Shown: positions 46,681-58,789, counted from the stretch's first letter. The stretch: 64,000 nt of DNA from Malania oleifera (GCF_029873635.1 NC_080422.1:17700049-17764048), one strand, 5' to 3'. Made by a program: numbers and translations. The notes: a model not told the origin generated them from the letters alone.

Positions 46681-48389
46681 GAGAGTGTAATGACCTAAAA
46701 ATTACACCATTTTTTTATATATAAATAAATTACTTTGATACCCTTGCTATAGCATCTCAGGCCTCAAATGGGCACTAAGGTATTCCTGTACATAATAGAC
46801 ATACCTATGCAGCGAAAAACATAAAATCATACACCCATATATACATACAATACCATAATTCAATGTTTCTAAACCATAGATACATTTTTACACCTGTCAC
46901 CACTACCATCTATTCAAAAACATAGCCCTTTGAATTCACTTACCCTATAAGCAGGGCTAACAAGAGGTCACACAATCTGCGAGCTTGATCTATTCGCCTA
47001 ACTAGTTCACTTGAAAAATGTTAGAGTAATGGGATGAGATGACGCCCAGTAAGTGGAAATATGTTATTACTAGTGTGTGGCGACCGAGTTGCATAACTAT
47101 TATAATAATATCTAAAACTGTATAAGCTGGTAAATCAGTATAAAGTATATCTTACATTCATCATAGTTTAAAATATAACTGTATCATCTGAGTTTTCTAC
47201 TTTTCATATTTCTAATATCATACTATATTTATCACATGTTGTAAATCTGTATACTATACATAACTGAGATTTTTCTTTGAAAAACTGTATGTCATGATTT
47301 AACCCCTTATGACAGGGTTGTACGGTTCGTAGGCTGAACTTAACTCTAGTTGGCCTACTAGGTAAGTCGTTGTACTCTACCCTTCCTCAGTTCGGACAAA
47401 CTACATCCTCTCCTAAGCATGGAATTGGACTACTACCTCGTCAAATCAGGCCCCCTCAACCCAGAGTCCTGGGGAGACTGCAAACACTCTAGGCACAATT
47501 GACGGAATCCAGGTACTATCTGAGATATGTGGTTGCACTCTAATATGAAAATAGCAACGGTACCATGCTCTGTTAACTGTATCTTTCTGAAATATTTCAT
47601 CAGGGATCTGATACTGTATATATATACTACTACTATAATTACCCTACTATTTTCATCATGTTTCCAAAATAACCATAACATAATAAATCTGAACTGGAAA
47701 TACTGTAACATCTAAATAGCATAACTGTAGTATCTGACTATTATAAATGTGTATATGACTGTAATATATGACTGTATACTCTATAAAATCTGAGTGTTAT
47801 TGTTTTAAGAAACATGACATTCTATAATTACTGTAACATACTGGTCTGAATAAAATCTATAATAATTGTCTGATATGTATCTGTCTGTATCTGTATATAC
47901 TGTAAATCATGATATTCTGAAAAAATATATAAATTCTATATCAGGAAAATATCCACTCAGGCCACACAAATATTAAAAACACATATTCTGTAAAATGAGC
48001 TAATAAACTGGTATATGTATAAGTATACACAAAATTTCTGATAACTCTACTAAAATTTCTAGCATAGCATATTTCCCTTGATTTTTGGAAAAGTCTCTAT
48101 TGTGTTTGGTCTTACACCCGCAAGGTTCCTTGCTCAACACCCTGAAAATAACATCTCCCAGAACAAAACATTAGTATTTCTCAATGTACTACATTTCTTA
48201 TAACTATGGGAAAGAAAAATACTAAATAAAATGCCTTACCCTGAAATTGGGATGGAGTTCAAGTCAGCCCCACCAACAATCCACTCCGGCAGACTTGAAA
48301 AGAACTTTCCGAAGAGCGTCGTGGTGGCCTTGGATCTTCGAACCGGTGAGAATCCGACCTAAAATCTTAGAGAGAAGGGGGAGGGACAA

Positions 48390-48449
<60 letters not shown>

Positions 48450-48784
48450 GGTTTCCGCTTGAAAATGCTGTAGAAAATTTGAGTTTTGGCTATTTATACA
48501 CTAGCCTTCATCAACGAGCCATGTCACTTCATCGGCGAGGTCAAGAAGGAAGTTCATCGATGAATGCCTACTCCTCGTTGATGAAATTCAGAACTAAAAT
48601 ATAACCTCTCGATATCTTCTCGTCGACAAGACATGTGTCACCGTCGACGAGCCCCTCAAGTGTGTTCGTCGACGAACATCTTGTGTTTGTCGACGAGGCC
48701 CTGTTTAATTTCCAAATTTAATTCCTTTTTCATCTCCTTTTCCTATTATTAAATTATGATAATTATCCGGGTCTCTACAGAGAG
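46681..48784 (-). mobile_element. Solo LTR, family S copy 1
   Basis: LTR 46686-48779 (TGTAATGACC to GTCTCTACA) with the exact 5-bp duplication GAGAG on both sides and no internal region. A solo LTR forms by recombination between the two LTRs of a full element. In minus orientation it has a TCGTCGACGA cluster (48700-48510), TATAAATA (48498-48491), then a long (CT)n run. Related copies start at 53853 and 62056. Confidence 0.88.
48391..48447. repeat. GA microsatellite in the solo LTR
   Basis: About 28 GA units in the presumed transcribed leader of the LTR. The sister copies have shorter GA runs at 55556-55580 and about 63797-63810. Confidence 0.9.
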
Positions 48785-49145
48785 AGAGTGGTTCGAGTTC
48801 TAGAGAGAGATACAAAGATTTGAGTTTTCTTAACAATGAAGAAATGAAAAATGATATTTATAGCCCCTTTGACCCAGTCCAATTCATTGATGAGACGGAA
48901 CCTTCGTCAACGAATAATCTACGCATTTCATCAACGAACCAGCTCCTTCGGTGACAAACCCTATTATGATATTTTACAACTCATTCGGTATCTCTTCGTC
49001 AACGAGGCTTTGAATTTCGGTGACGAAGAGTATAAGGGCCTTCGTCAATGAGAACAATGGCTTTGTCAACGAAGCCTGCTAAATTTACCTTTTTACCCTT
49101 TTTTTTAATTTATTAAATCTAAAATTCTCGAGTCGGGTTTTTACA

Positions 49146-49500
49146 CTTCTAATGCTTCAACTATGAAGCACTAGAAGGGCCCAACTTAGAGAAAGGAGTT
49201 GTTGCAATAGTTGTGTTGATGTATAAGTTAACCCCCTCTAAGTTTCAACTTTGCAATCTTGAAGAAGTTACAAAAGATGTCAAAGTCGCTAAATAAAACA
49301 AAGAGGAAGTTAAATAAACCTGGAAGGAAAATTGATTAGAGAAGAAGAAAGAAGATAAGGAAAAAATAGATTGGAGATATTCAAAAGCTAATTCACAAGA
49401 AGAAACAAAAAGAGAACAAACAATCTTCCAAGAAGAAGCATGCTCTAGAAAGGATGTTCCAACACTTTCCCCCATTGAACACCTCCCAATAATAAATCCT
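49146..49500. other. Unassigned spacer between elements
   Basis: Purine-rich, no gene seen. It may be the undefined outer part of the adjacent copia LTR. Confidence 0.4.
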
Positions 49501-49539
49501 CATGCTAATATAGGAAGACTCAAGTATAGAAAATGCAAC

Positions 49540-49801
49540 ACTATTTCATTGATGTAGAGATGTCCTATATATAGGACTTTTACAAGGTGTAGTTGTTACA
49601 AATTTAAAGTATTTAAATACCAAATCAAGAAGATCCTAGACTATCAAATACAAACAAATATTCAAGTAATACAACTGGCAGAACCATCGACGATTTTAGC
49701 AAACCGTCGATTGTTTTCTCTTGAAAAAAACTCTATCTAAAACCATCGATGGGTATATAGAAATCATCAATGATTTGCTAGAAAACTACACAATTTCTTC
49801 A
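49540..49801 (-). repeat. 3' LTR segment of the Ale-like element
   Basis: Shares GTAGTTGTTACAAATT, AGAAGATCCTAGACTATC and ACTGGCAGAA phrases with 56630-56942. In element orientation ATCGATG/ATCGACGAT dyads (49775-49685) precede a TATATATA box (49573-49566). Confidence 0.7.
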
Positions 49802-49825
49802 TATGCCCCCCCCCCTCAAGATAGG

Positions 49826-50694
49826 TGTGCCATCAGTTATGCCGATCTTGGAGCACGGAGAGTGAAATTTTTGACCGGATAGAGCCTTAATCAAGAGGTC
49901 TACAAGATGATCGTGGGTGCTAACATGAAAGACTTGCAACAAACCTTTGGTGATTAGATCATGAACAAAATGAAGATCAATAGCAATATGCTTCATCCAT
50001 GGATGCATAATAGGATTAAGGCTTAACTGCGTAGCACCAATATTATCACAAAATAAATGTGGGGGCTTAGTAATCGGAATACCAAGTTCATGAAACAATG
50101 AGTGAATCCAAACAAGATCGAAGGTGGCTGAAGCAAGATTCTGATATTCGGCCTCAGTGGTGGAATGAGCCACAGCACGCTGCTTGCATGTGCTCCAGGT
50201 AATGGGACAATCACCCAAAAAAATAAGATAGGCAGAAGTGGAGGATCTAGTATCGCTATCACCAGCCCAATCAGCATCAGAGAACCCTTGAAAAGTGAGA
50301 TTCCTTATGCGCTTGAGGAGGATTCCATAATGAAGAGTGCCCTTCAAGTATCGCAGAACACGTTTGGTAGCGGTTTTATGAAGCTGAGATGATTTATGCA
50401 TAAACCGAGTCAAATTATTGACTGGGAAGGCAATATCACGTCAAGTAAGAGAGAGATATTGGATAGTTCCTATAACTTAGTGGTACTCAGTCCAATCAGT
50501 AAGAGAAGAGTCATTTTGAAGTTGAAGAAGATCCTTTGTAGCAAGTGGAGTCATCACTGCCTTAGTATCATCCATCTTAGTGCGAGAAAGAAGATCCCGA
50601 TTATACTTTTGTTGGGAGAGGAACAACCTATGAGTAACTGAAATCACCTCGACACCAAGAAAATAATGTCTTGGAGAAAACCGATGACCAAGTC
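49826..50694 (-). pseudogene. copia RNase H and RT C-terminal part (Ale-like)
   Basis: The frame 50413-49799 (204 codons) has RVLRYLKGTLHYG, FSDADWAGDSDTRSSTSAY and HSTTEAEYQNLA (RNase H); 50707-50477 holds HYFLGVEVI and the RT end. An in-frame stop region near 50414-50476 separates them. The upstream part of RT lies beyond the Cassandra insertion. Confidence 0.87.
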
Positions 50695-50785
50695 TGTGAT
50701 ACCCCATGCAAGAAAGGCTTAAAATGATTAGATGTTACTACCCATATCAACAAGGTGCACCTTTCTTTTCAGGAGGTTTCCAATA

Positions 50786-50845
50786 AGAACTCCACGGTTA
50801 AGTGTGTTTGGCTAATCTTGAGATGGGTGACCTTATGGGAAGTTT
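50786..50845 (+). promoter_or_regulatory. 5S-rRNA-like internal promoter, LTR 1
   Basis: AGAACTCCACGGTTAAG, then TGGGTGACC and TGGGAAGT, match the 3' half of plant 5S rRNA, where pol III boxes A, IE and C lie. A few bases between the boxes are missing, so it is probably weaker than the copy in LTR 2. Confidence 0.8.
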
Positions 50846-51008
50846 TTTCAAGAAGTGAGTGAGTGAGGACAAAGCACATTGAAAAAGACACATATTGGTC
50901 TGTGGGGCCAGTCATTAGTCCGATAAGGCCCTCCCCCTATTGTTTGGTCCAGGTTGAGGAGGAGAAAGGCAGTGCTCTCTGGCAGACCCAAGTTGGGGCA
51001 TTACAAAA

Positions 51009-51020
51009 TGGTATCAGAGC
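51009..51020 (+). other. Primer binding site of the Cassandra element
   Basis: TGGTATCAGAGC is an exact initiator-Met-tRNA site. Confidence 0.9.
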
Positions 51021-51205
51021 AATTACCCAGCCAGAAGTGTGATGAGATTCACATCGCCAGGGTTTGGCAATGTGGGTTCACAATGAGGACGTTGCGTTCC
51101 GTAAGTGAGGGAGAATGTGATACCCCATGGAAGAAAGGCTTAAAAGGATTAGATGTTACTACTTATATCAACAAGGTGCACCTTTATTTTCGGGAGCCTT
51201 CCCAT

Positions 51206-51271
51206 AAAAACTCCATGGTTAAGCGTGTTTGGTTTAGAGTAATCATGGGATGGGTGACCTTTTGGGAAGTT
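51206..51271 (+). promoter_or_regulatory. 5S-rRNA-like internal promoter, LTR 2
   Basis: GTTAAGCGTGTTTGG, GAGTAATCATGGGATGGG and TGACCTTTTGGGAAGT align to the pol III control region of 5S rRNA with few changes. Confidence 0.85.
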
Positions 51272-51432
51272 TTCTTAGGATGTGTGTGAGTAAGGGCAAA
51301 ACATACTAAAAAGGACACGTGTTGGTCTGTGGGGCTAGTCATCAATCCGATAAGGCTTGTCCCCCTATTGTCTGGTCCAGGTGGAGGAGGAGAGACACAG
51401 TGCTCCCTAACAGACCCAGGTTGGGGCGTTAC

Positions 51433-52080
51433 TGTGCTACTGGACAACCTTAGAGATAGCATCATAATTACTTAAAATGAGTAAGAGATTATCTACATAT
51501 ACCAAAAAATAGAGAGCAACGTCATCACAAGTGTAGATAAATAGAGATGACTCAGATTTAGATTGCTAAAAACCGAGTTGAATAAGACAAGCACCTAATT
51601 CTTGACACCAAGCATGAGGTGCTTATTTCAAGTCATACATATACCTCTTAAACCTACAAACATGAGAAGGTGGATTAGAATAAAAAAAACCCGGAGGTTG
51701 AACCATGAAGACATCCTCCTAAAGGCAGCCATGTAGAAATGCATTATTAAAATCCCGCTATTGAAGTGGCCAATTTTTCTGAACAACAATGGAGATGACA
51801 GCTTGAATAGTCACCGGCTTCACAACAGGGTTGAATGTCTCATTATAATCAAAACCGAACCATTAATGAAAACCTTTAACCACTAATCGTGCTTTATAAT
51901 GAGAAAGACAACCATCAAGATTTTGTTTGATACCAAAAACTCATTTGTAGCCAACGAGTTTGATTGTAGAGCGCAATGGAACCAGCTCCCATGTGCCATG
52001 TTTAACCAATGCATTGAACTCTTTGGATATAACATGCCACCACTTGGGATCTTTCAAGGCTTGAGACACACATGTGGGCT
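51433..52080 (-). pseudogene. copia RT N-terminal part (Ale-like)
   Basis: Minus-strand broken frames give the RT start region, with stops and shifts. A SNYDAISKVV piece lies right beside the Cassandra element (51475-51433). Confidence 0.65.
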
Positions 52081-53190
52081 CGATAGGTTAAAGAAGAGGG
52101 TGTCTAGAAGCAAGGTAAGGATGTTTGGGTCTATGAATATTATTCATAGACCGGGTGGTCATAGCATGAGTATGGGTGGACCCGCCCGGACATGCAAGTG
52201 TGATGGATGAAGGGATTACCATTGGGTGAAAATGTGCAAGGGAGGGTGATGAAGACCGGGAAGGTGAAGCCAGAGCTATAGGAGCACTGTCCGTAACAGT
52301 GGTAGGAGAGGAGGGTATTTGTCCAATGGAAGGCACTGCTGGTATGGCAAGATCCTATATGCTAGCACCTAAAACTAATAGAGAAGGCACAGTGACATGG
52401 GCAGAGGAAGAAAAGGAAATAACACATTCATCAAAAACCACATGCCTAGACATATAAATGCGAGATGTAACAAGGTTCATACACTTATAGGCACTTTGGG
52501 AACTTGAGTAACTGAGAAAGAGATAAGGCGCAAATTTTGGTTGAAGTTTACCAATGGTATAAGGTTTGAGCCATGGGTAACACTGACAAACAAAAATGCG
52601 CAACTTTTTGTGATTAGGGTGACGACCAAACAAACATTCGAATGAACTTTTATTTTTCAAAATAGGAGTGAACATACAATTTATCAAATAAACTGCTACC
52701 TAAACCACATAGGACCAATAAGATGGAGGAAGACTCGCCTAACTCAACAAAGCGAGACCAGTTTCGATAATGTGCCAATGCTGACGTTCACTTGTACCAT
52801 TTTGATGTGGTGTATGAGGAGGAGTGGTAAGCCAGATAATGGAATTAGAGAAAAGAAAATGACGAAGAGCTTGATATTCATCCCCATTATTGGAGTACAA
52901 GTGTTTGATGTGAAAATCAAATTATTTTTCAAGTAGCCCTTTCAACTAATAAAAAATGGAGCAAACATCACTTTTTCGTCATATGGGAAACGACCAACAA
53001 TATTTAGTAAAGAGACCAACAAACAAGACATAAAATCGAAACCCATCAAGTGAAATGGAAGTTGCAGGCCCCTAAACATCCGTACAAATGTATTCAAGTG
53101 GATTAGTGCTAACAAGAGAAGTGGAATAGAAAGGCAACTTGTGACTTTTATTGTATTGACAAGCATTTCAAATAGATGATGATGAGACAT
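52081..53190 (-). pseudogene. copia integrase (Ale-like)
   Basis: The frame 52687-52355 has FECLFGRHPNHKKLRIFVCQCYPWLKPY, typical of the copia integrase C-terminal core, and VFDE further on. Pieces at 52932-52744 and 53190-52942 are the catalytic core in several frames. Confidence 0.75.
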
Positions 53191-53852
53191 AAGAAACTAC
53201 AACTGAAATGGAAAAAAGTATGAATAAGAAAATCAACTACTTTATTTTACGGATGCCTAAGTCATATATGCCAGGTGTTAGATGTTGTTCTTTCACTAAC
53301 AAGAGCTAAAACAGAAGACTCGATAGCAGAAGAAGCCACTGACATTGGATAGACACCATCCTGTCATTTACTGTGAAGAAGAGTCGCTCTTGTGCTCCGA
53401 TCCTTTACAAGAAAATAAAATGGGTGAAACTTAAGATGGGCATTATTGCTATGAGTGAAATTATGAATGGAGATTAAGTTCATGTGAATATTAGGAACAC
53501 AAAGAGTATTAGTCAATTTAAAAGGCTTCAAGGAAGAGGGAAGAGAAATAAAGTCAACATGTGTGACTCACAAACTTGAGTCATCGCCAATGATGACCTT
53601 ATCTGTGCCATCATACTTGGGGTGAATAGAGAGATTATCAAGATCAAAGGTGATGTTGTGAGAAGCAACGGAATCCACAAGCTACTTTTTGTCAGTGGAT
53701 GCATTCTTAGGGGCACAATTTACAGACTTCACTCTTGAAGCCAAGTGATAAGTCTTGGCTGAGTGTCCCACTTTGTCACACAACTAAAAAATGATCCGAG
53801 GCTTACCAGACTACTCTCTACGATTATAGCGACCAGAGATGGGGAGACGCTA
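53191..53852 (-). pseudogene. copia protease and zinc knuckle (Ale-like), active site altered
   Basis: Minus-strand text gives a knuckle-like CDKVGHSAKT word (about 53775-53745), then VDSVASHN (expected DSGASH), YDGTDKVIIGDDSSL and CVPNIHMNLIS. The catalytic Asp remains but the next Gly is Val. The solo LTR at 53853 cuts gag just upstream. Confidence 0.75.
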
Positions 53853-55862
53853 TGTAAAGACCCAAAAATTGTCCCATTTTTTTTATTTGTATATTACTTT
53901 AATATCCCTAGTATAGTCTCTCAGACCTCAGATAGGCACTGAAGTATTTTAAGTAATGGGCACGCCTACGCAGCGGAAATACATAATCACATAACCATAT
54001 ATATACATACAATACCAGAATTCAGTATTTTCCCATATCATAATTACATATACCAATACCATCTCCCCAAAAACTCAACTTTCCTACACAAACTTACACT
54101 ACACAGGGCAATAAAAGGGGTCTCTCTATCTGTGAGCCTGATCTACTCGCCTAGCTAGTTCACTTGAAAAATATTACAATAATAGGATGAGTCAACGCTT
54201 AGTAAGTGAAAATATGCTATTACTAGTGTGTGGCGACCAAGTTGCGTAACAATAATAATAACATTTAAAACTATATAAGCTGGAAAATCAGTAAAATATA
54301 TCTTACATTTATCGTAGCTTAAAATATAATTGTATCATCTGAACTTTCTATCTTTCATACTACTAATATCATACCATATTTATCAAATGTTATAAAACTG
54401 TATACATATACATAACTATGCTTTTCCCTGGAAATTTGTATGTCATGATTTGACCCCTCACGACAGGGTTGTGCGACCCGTAGGCCGGACTTAACTTTAG
54501 TTGGCCTACTAGGTAAGTCACTGTACTCTACACTACCTCAGTCTGGCCAAACTGCATCCTCTCTTAGGCACGGAACTGAACTGGTACCTCGTCAAACCGG
54601 CCCCCTCAACTTAGAAACTGGGGAGCTGCATCCACTCCGAGCACGGTTTGATGGTACCCACACACTATCTGAGATATGTGGTTGCACTCTATTCTGTAAA
54701 TAGCAACGGTACCGTGCTCTGTAAACTATATTTGTCTGTAATATTTTCTTAGGGATTTGATACTGTATAAATACTTATGCTATAATTATCTTTGTTGTTT
54801 TCATTATGTTTCCAAAATAACCATAACACTATAATTCTGTATTGTAAATACTTTAATATCTGAATATCAAAACTATAGCATCTTGATGCTATAACTATAT
54901 ATCTGACTGTCTAATCTATCTGTATAATCTATCTGTATAATTTGAGTGTTATGGTATTAGGAAACATGACATTCTGTAAATACTGTAATATATTGAATAA
55001 AATCTATAATACTTATCTGAGAAATATCTGTGTATATCTATCTATATCTGTATATATTGTATAATATGACATGCTGGGAAAAGCTATATAAATTCTATTT
55101 CAGGTAAATATCTACTCAAGCCATACAAACATTAAAACTCTTATTCTGTAAAAATTGGATAATAAATTGGTATACATGTTTATACATAAAAGCTCTGATA
55201 ACATGGTTAAAAACTACTAGCATAGCATATTTCCCTTACTTGATTTCTACAAAAGCCTCCCACTTTGCTTGGTCCTACTCCCGCAGAGTTCCCTACTCAA
55301 TACCTTGAAAATAACATCTTCTAGAATAAAATATCCTTATTTTTTTCATAAACTACCTTTCTTATAACTGTGGGAAAGGCATATACTTAATAAAATGCCT
55401 TACCCTTAGATTGAGATGAAATTCAAACTAGCTCCACCAATGATTCGCTCCGGTAGACTTGTGGAGAACTTTCCTAGGAGCGTCGTGGTGGCCTCTGATC
55501 ATGGATTCGGCGAGAAACGGAGCCGAGATCGAAGAGAGAAGGAGAGAGAGATGTTTAGAGAGAGAGAGAGAGAGAGAGAGGGAGGATTTTGAGCCAACTT
55601 TTTCTGAAATATCCAGGTTTTGGCTATTTATAGCCCCGGGTTCATCGACGAGACATGTCATCTTTTCGTCGAGTCCTTGAAGAAGTTTATTGATGAACCT
55701 TCACCCCTCGTTGACGAATTTCATATTGCCAAAAACCCCCTCTCGGTATCTTCTCATCGACGAGACGTGCCCTCATCGACGAGATCCTCATATACCCTCA
55801 TCGACGAATCCCCTGCGTTTATCAACGAGGCCATGATTAATTTCTTAGGTTATTACACGCTG
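53848..55862 (-). mobile_element. Solo LTR, family S copy 2
   Basis: LTR 53853-55857 (TGTAAAGACC to TTATTACA), flanked by CGCTA and CGCTG, a target duplication with one change. It inserted into gag of the Ale-like element. In minus orientation it has TCGTCGACGA words (55830-55640), TATAAATAG (55632-55625) and a (CT)n run. Confidence 0.85.
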
Positions 55863-56629
55863 AAAATAGGAACCAAGGCTAGAACTTTGGTTGTGGTTGA
55901 ATGTTGAAGTGGCAGTGCAGCGCTGAGTGGTGTTTGCAGCGACAATCAGGGAGGAATTGGAAGCGTCAACACGTTGCAAGTAACTTTCGTGGCCAACTAG
56001 CATGTCATGAAGCTCCTCAAACATAAGAAAAGTCTCACATGCCCGAATAAGCACTGCAATCTCATGGAATTTAGCACCAAGACCGTTGAGGACATATAGA
56101 GTAATGTCATCTGCTGAGACGAGAGAGTCAATCACAGCAAGTTCATTAACTAAAACCTTGATGACATAGAGATACTCTGAAACTGAGCAGGACTCTCGCT
56201 GAACGAGAGTCAACTCCTCCTTAAGTTGCATAACATGAGTGCATGAACGATTGGCATACAATCATTGCAACTTGAACCAAGCATCATAAGTAGTGGTTGA
56301 AGTAGCAATAAGCGGGATAATTGGTTTGAAGGCAGATGTAAGGGTAGCGTGAAGGATCAACTTATCTTGCCAAACCCAATGCCAGAAAGCTAGATTGGAG
56401 ACACCTATAGAAGATGAACCAATAGAAGAAGTGTTGGTAGAAAGGGCTCATGATGGACATATGGTGGGCGCGCCAAGAACGAAAATTGGAAGGGATCAGA
56501 TTCAAAGGAAGCTGGTAGCCCGCATTGATGGCAATAAAAGGAGAGTTGCCACTGCTAGGATGCTCGAGAGTGTTGACAATAACGGACTCAGAGGAAACGA
56601 ACATAAGGGAAAAAAAGCTCATTAAAGAA
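55858..56629 (-). pseudogene. copia gag (Ale-like), N-terminal part
   Basis: The frame 56622-56362 opens gag (IAINAGYQLPLNL, PSNFRSWRAHH); 56261-55845 continues with LKEELTLVQRESCSVSEYL and HEIAVLIRACETF, the UBN2-type gag core. A frame break falls near 56262-56361. Confidence 0.83.
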
Positions 56630-56942
56630 AGACTTGTACAAGGTATAGTTGTTACAAATTCAAAAGTATTTAAACACCAAATTAAGAAGATCCTAGACTA
56701 TCGTATACAAAAAAATATTCAAGTAATACAACTGAAGATTCCTAGATCACTGCAAACTATCGAATATCAGTCAATCTTGTCAATCTTCAACTGTTAGGAT
56801 TCTTGGCAATTTAGCAACTGGCAGAATTGTCGACGATTTTCTCCTAGAAAATATTCTATCTGAAATCGTTGAAAAAATTGTCGAATGGTATATAGAAATC
56901 ATTGACAGTTTGCTATAAAATTACACAATTTTATTTATATCA
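56630..56942 (-). repeat. 5' LTR segment of the Ale-like element
   Basis: Shares several phrases with 49540-49801, but with an extra 70-base block (about 56745-56815). No primer site is recognisable between it and gag. Confidence 0.65.
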
Positions 56943-57320
56943 AGACTACAATGATTAGACTCGAAAAGACTAAGAAAATAAAAGCATCTCAAGAGACATT
57001 TTTTAGTTCCATCTAGTTTGTTGAAATGACACTAAATGTGATGCCAAAGATAAAAATGTGCTGGCGGAGTTTTTTTTTATCTTGGCAAAGTATTTCTCTT
57101 TTTACTAACAAAATTTGTTTTTATGACATATGAGAGTTATGGTACAATCCCAAGAGGGGGGTGAATTGGGTTTTAAAAACTTTTTGGTTAAATTAAATTA
57201 TGCCGATTCACCAACAATCGTACTCCAATTAAAATTGAAATGTGTAAGTAAAATAATTATAACAATGAATGCAAACATACAGGTGTGAAATTTAATGTAA
57301 GGAAATATAAACAAGAGAGA

Positions 57321-57360
<40 letters not shown>

Positions 57361-57409
57361 ATGACACAATATTTTTAACGAGGTTCGGCCAATCCTGCCT
57401 ACGTCCTCA

Positions 57410-57430
57410 CCTTGGGCAAACCCCCCAAGG
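57410..57430 (-). promoter_or_regulatory. Candidate RNA hairpin, covarying copy
   Basis: Arms CCTTGGG and CCCAAGG at the position where the SIRE-like LTRs have CCTTAGGT and ACCTAAGG. Confidence 0.45.
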
Positions 57431-57440
57431 ATTTCACTAA

Positions 57441-57655
57441 CCCTACTCACTTAACCGGGTGGAGTAGAAACCGTTTACATTCCTTATAGGGTGGAGTCCC
57501 CCTAGCTCCCTTAACCAGGTGGAGCCAAGCTGTTACACACTCCTTACAGGGTGGAGTCCTTCTAGCTCACTTAACTGGCTAGAGCCAAACCGTTACACAC
57601 TCCTTATAGGGTGGAGCCTCCTTAGCTCACTTAACCAGGCGAAGCCAAATCTCTC
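57441..57655. repeat. 60-bp tandem repeat, about 3.5 copies
   Basis: Unit text GGGTGGAGTC...CTAGCTCAC..TTAAC.AGG.GGAGCCAA..GTTACACACTCCTTA recurs with an exact 60-base step at 57481, 57541 and 57601. A more diverged copy lies upstream. Confidence 0.88.
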
Positions 57656-58108
57656 CAAGTGATGTACCCTCACTTGGCCACAATTCATAACCCGAACCGA
57701 GAAGGTTCTGTTTCGAAAAACAAATTTTTTGTACAATTACAATGCTTTTGAAAAGCTGATTTGTACAATATGAAGATCTAAATGCACTCTTATATGATTT
57801 AAACATGAAGCTTAGTAGAGTAATTTTTTTCTCTCAGAAATTATTTTTTGAGTAAAACATGAGAGTATGGAAAATGATTTTTTCTTTTCTAAAATAACCC
57901 TTTAAAATTTAAATTCAATAAGGCTTTCCAAGCAAAGCATATGAGTGAAAATACATGCTCAAGTCTTTTCTCGAGAAGCTTTTCGAGCCAATATATATTA
58001 ATTAAATATATGCTCAAAGCTCTTGAATAACCCATAGATATTCCAACAGAAATATTCCCAAATAAATGAATGGGAGAATTAAGGTTTTCATTTAAAATGA
58101 TTGACCTT

Positions 58109-58701
58109 TGTTGAGATATGGATCGTATAATGAAGATGCATAGCGGAATAAACAACAACAAGTGAATGTAAATAACACACACAACCAGAACAAGATCAAC
58201 ACAAAGATTTATGTGGTTCATCAAAGCCTACATCCACGAAAGTAATGACATACAAATTTCATTAAGGAAATCAAAATGTACACAATACACTTCTCTAATG
58301 ATCACTCCCTCTCTCAAAATATGCCCAGATGACATATATAGATGTTCCTCAGAGGTTTCCCTCCATTTTCCCAACCACTCAACGTTCAAAAATTCAAAAT
58401 TAAAAAAAACTGCCACGGCCCAGGCACCTCTCGTCAACGAACACAAAGCCTCGTCGATGAGACCATGAAATACCTTCATCGATAAATATAAGGCTTTTGT
58501 CGACAATGCCAGAATTCTGAAATTTCTTGCTCTTAGTAATTATTCGTCGACGAGCTTTAGAAACTTCGTCGACGAACCTCTGTTGTTCCCTCGTCAACGA
58601 ATACAAGGCTCTCATCAATGAGTCCTGCTATGCTGCCCCTTCATGTTTTCCTCCTTCCTTCTTTGCTTATCAAAACAAAAGCATAAGAGCCACAAATAAC
58701 A
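58109..58701 (-). repeat. 3' LTR of the Tork-like element
   Basis: 593 bases. In element orientation CGTCGACGA-type dyads (58625-58425) precede a TATATA box (58340-58334). Confidence 0.82.
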
Positions 58702-58789
58702 ATCTCCACCTTGGAGATTATACGCCCCTTAGGAGAATCTGAAAAACATGAACTGCTTCACTTTGAACTTAAAAACGCTTGGTTGGGTA

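Larger units (their letters stand above)
38213..49145 (-). mobile_element. Ty3/gypsy retrotransposon, Tekay/Del-like, with a solo LTR inside its 5' LTR
   Basis: LTRs at 38213-40102 (about 1.9 kb) and 45098-49145 (about 1.95 kb after removing a 2.1-kb insertion) flank a minus-strand gag-protease-RT-RNase H-integrase set. The integrase ends in a chromodomain-like tail (VELLWRNHAVKEASWELE, YPHLF), which suggests the Tekay/Del chromovirus group. The purine tract is beside the left LTR and a Met-tRNA-type primer site beside the right. Flanking 5-mers (CTTTA and CTTCT) match only in part, so the target duplication is uncertain. Many stops make it inactive. Confidence 0.88.
45098..49145 (-). repeat. 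5' LTR of the Tekay-like element, split by a solo LTR
   Basis: Parts 45098-46685 and 48785-49145 align with 38213-40102. The insertion at 46686-48779 separates them. Confidence 0.85.
50695..51432 (+). mobile_element. Cassandra TRIM with 5S-rRNA-like promoter in each LTR
   Basis: LTRs 50695-51005 (311 bases) and 51116-51432 start TGTGATACCCCATG and end GGGC(A/G)TTAC. The first is followed by the primer site TGGTATCAGAGC (51009-51020), and the second is preceded by GTGAGGGAGAA. The interior is only 110 bases with no coding capacity. Each LTR holds a 5S-rRNA-like segment (GTTAAGCGTG, GGGATGGGTGACC, TGGGAAGT), which defines the Cassandra family. No matching target duplication is evident. It sits inside the RT of the Ale-like element. 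Confidence 0.9.
49501..56942 (-). mobile_element. Ale-like Ty1/copia remnant, split by a Cassandra TRIM and a solo LTR
   Basis: Minus-strand gag (56590-55858, then 53852-53730), protease, integrase, RT and RNase H pieces lie in copia order between related LTR segments at about 49540-49801 and 56630-56942. A G-rich purine tract (49802-49825) adjoins the left LTR. The text of gag (SPFIAINAGYQLPL, PSNFRSWRAHH) and RNase H suggests the Ale/Retrofit lineage. LTR outer ends are uncertain. Frames are broken throughout. Confidence 0.8.
57125..58108 (-). mobile_element. SIRE-like LTR fragment with a 60-bp tandem repeat
   Basis: It starts with CAATCCCAAGAGGGGGGTG, the same text as the LTR ends at 4087 and 11701, and has the TTCGGC-CCTACGTCCTCACCTT block in the same order. 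It is cut at 58108 by the Tork-like LTR. A GA run (57318-57357) is present. It belongs to a different family from the element at 4087-13698. Confidence 0.65.

Noticed and set aside
48247..48462. 71-codon frame ending in Arg/Glu repeats
   Set aside because: The C-terminal half is the GA microsatellite translated. It lies inside a solo LTR.
50786..50845. 5S rRNA gene
   Set aside because: Only the 3' half is similar, and it sits in an LTR with a primer site next to it: Cassandra.
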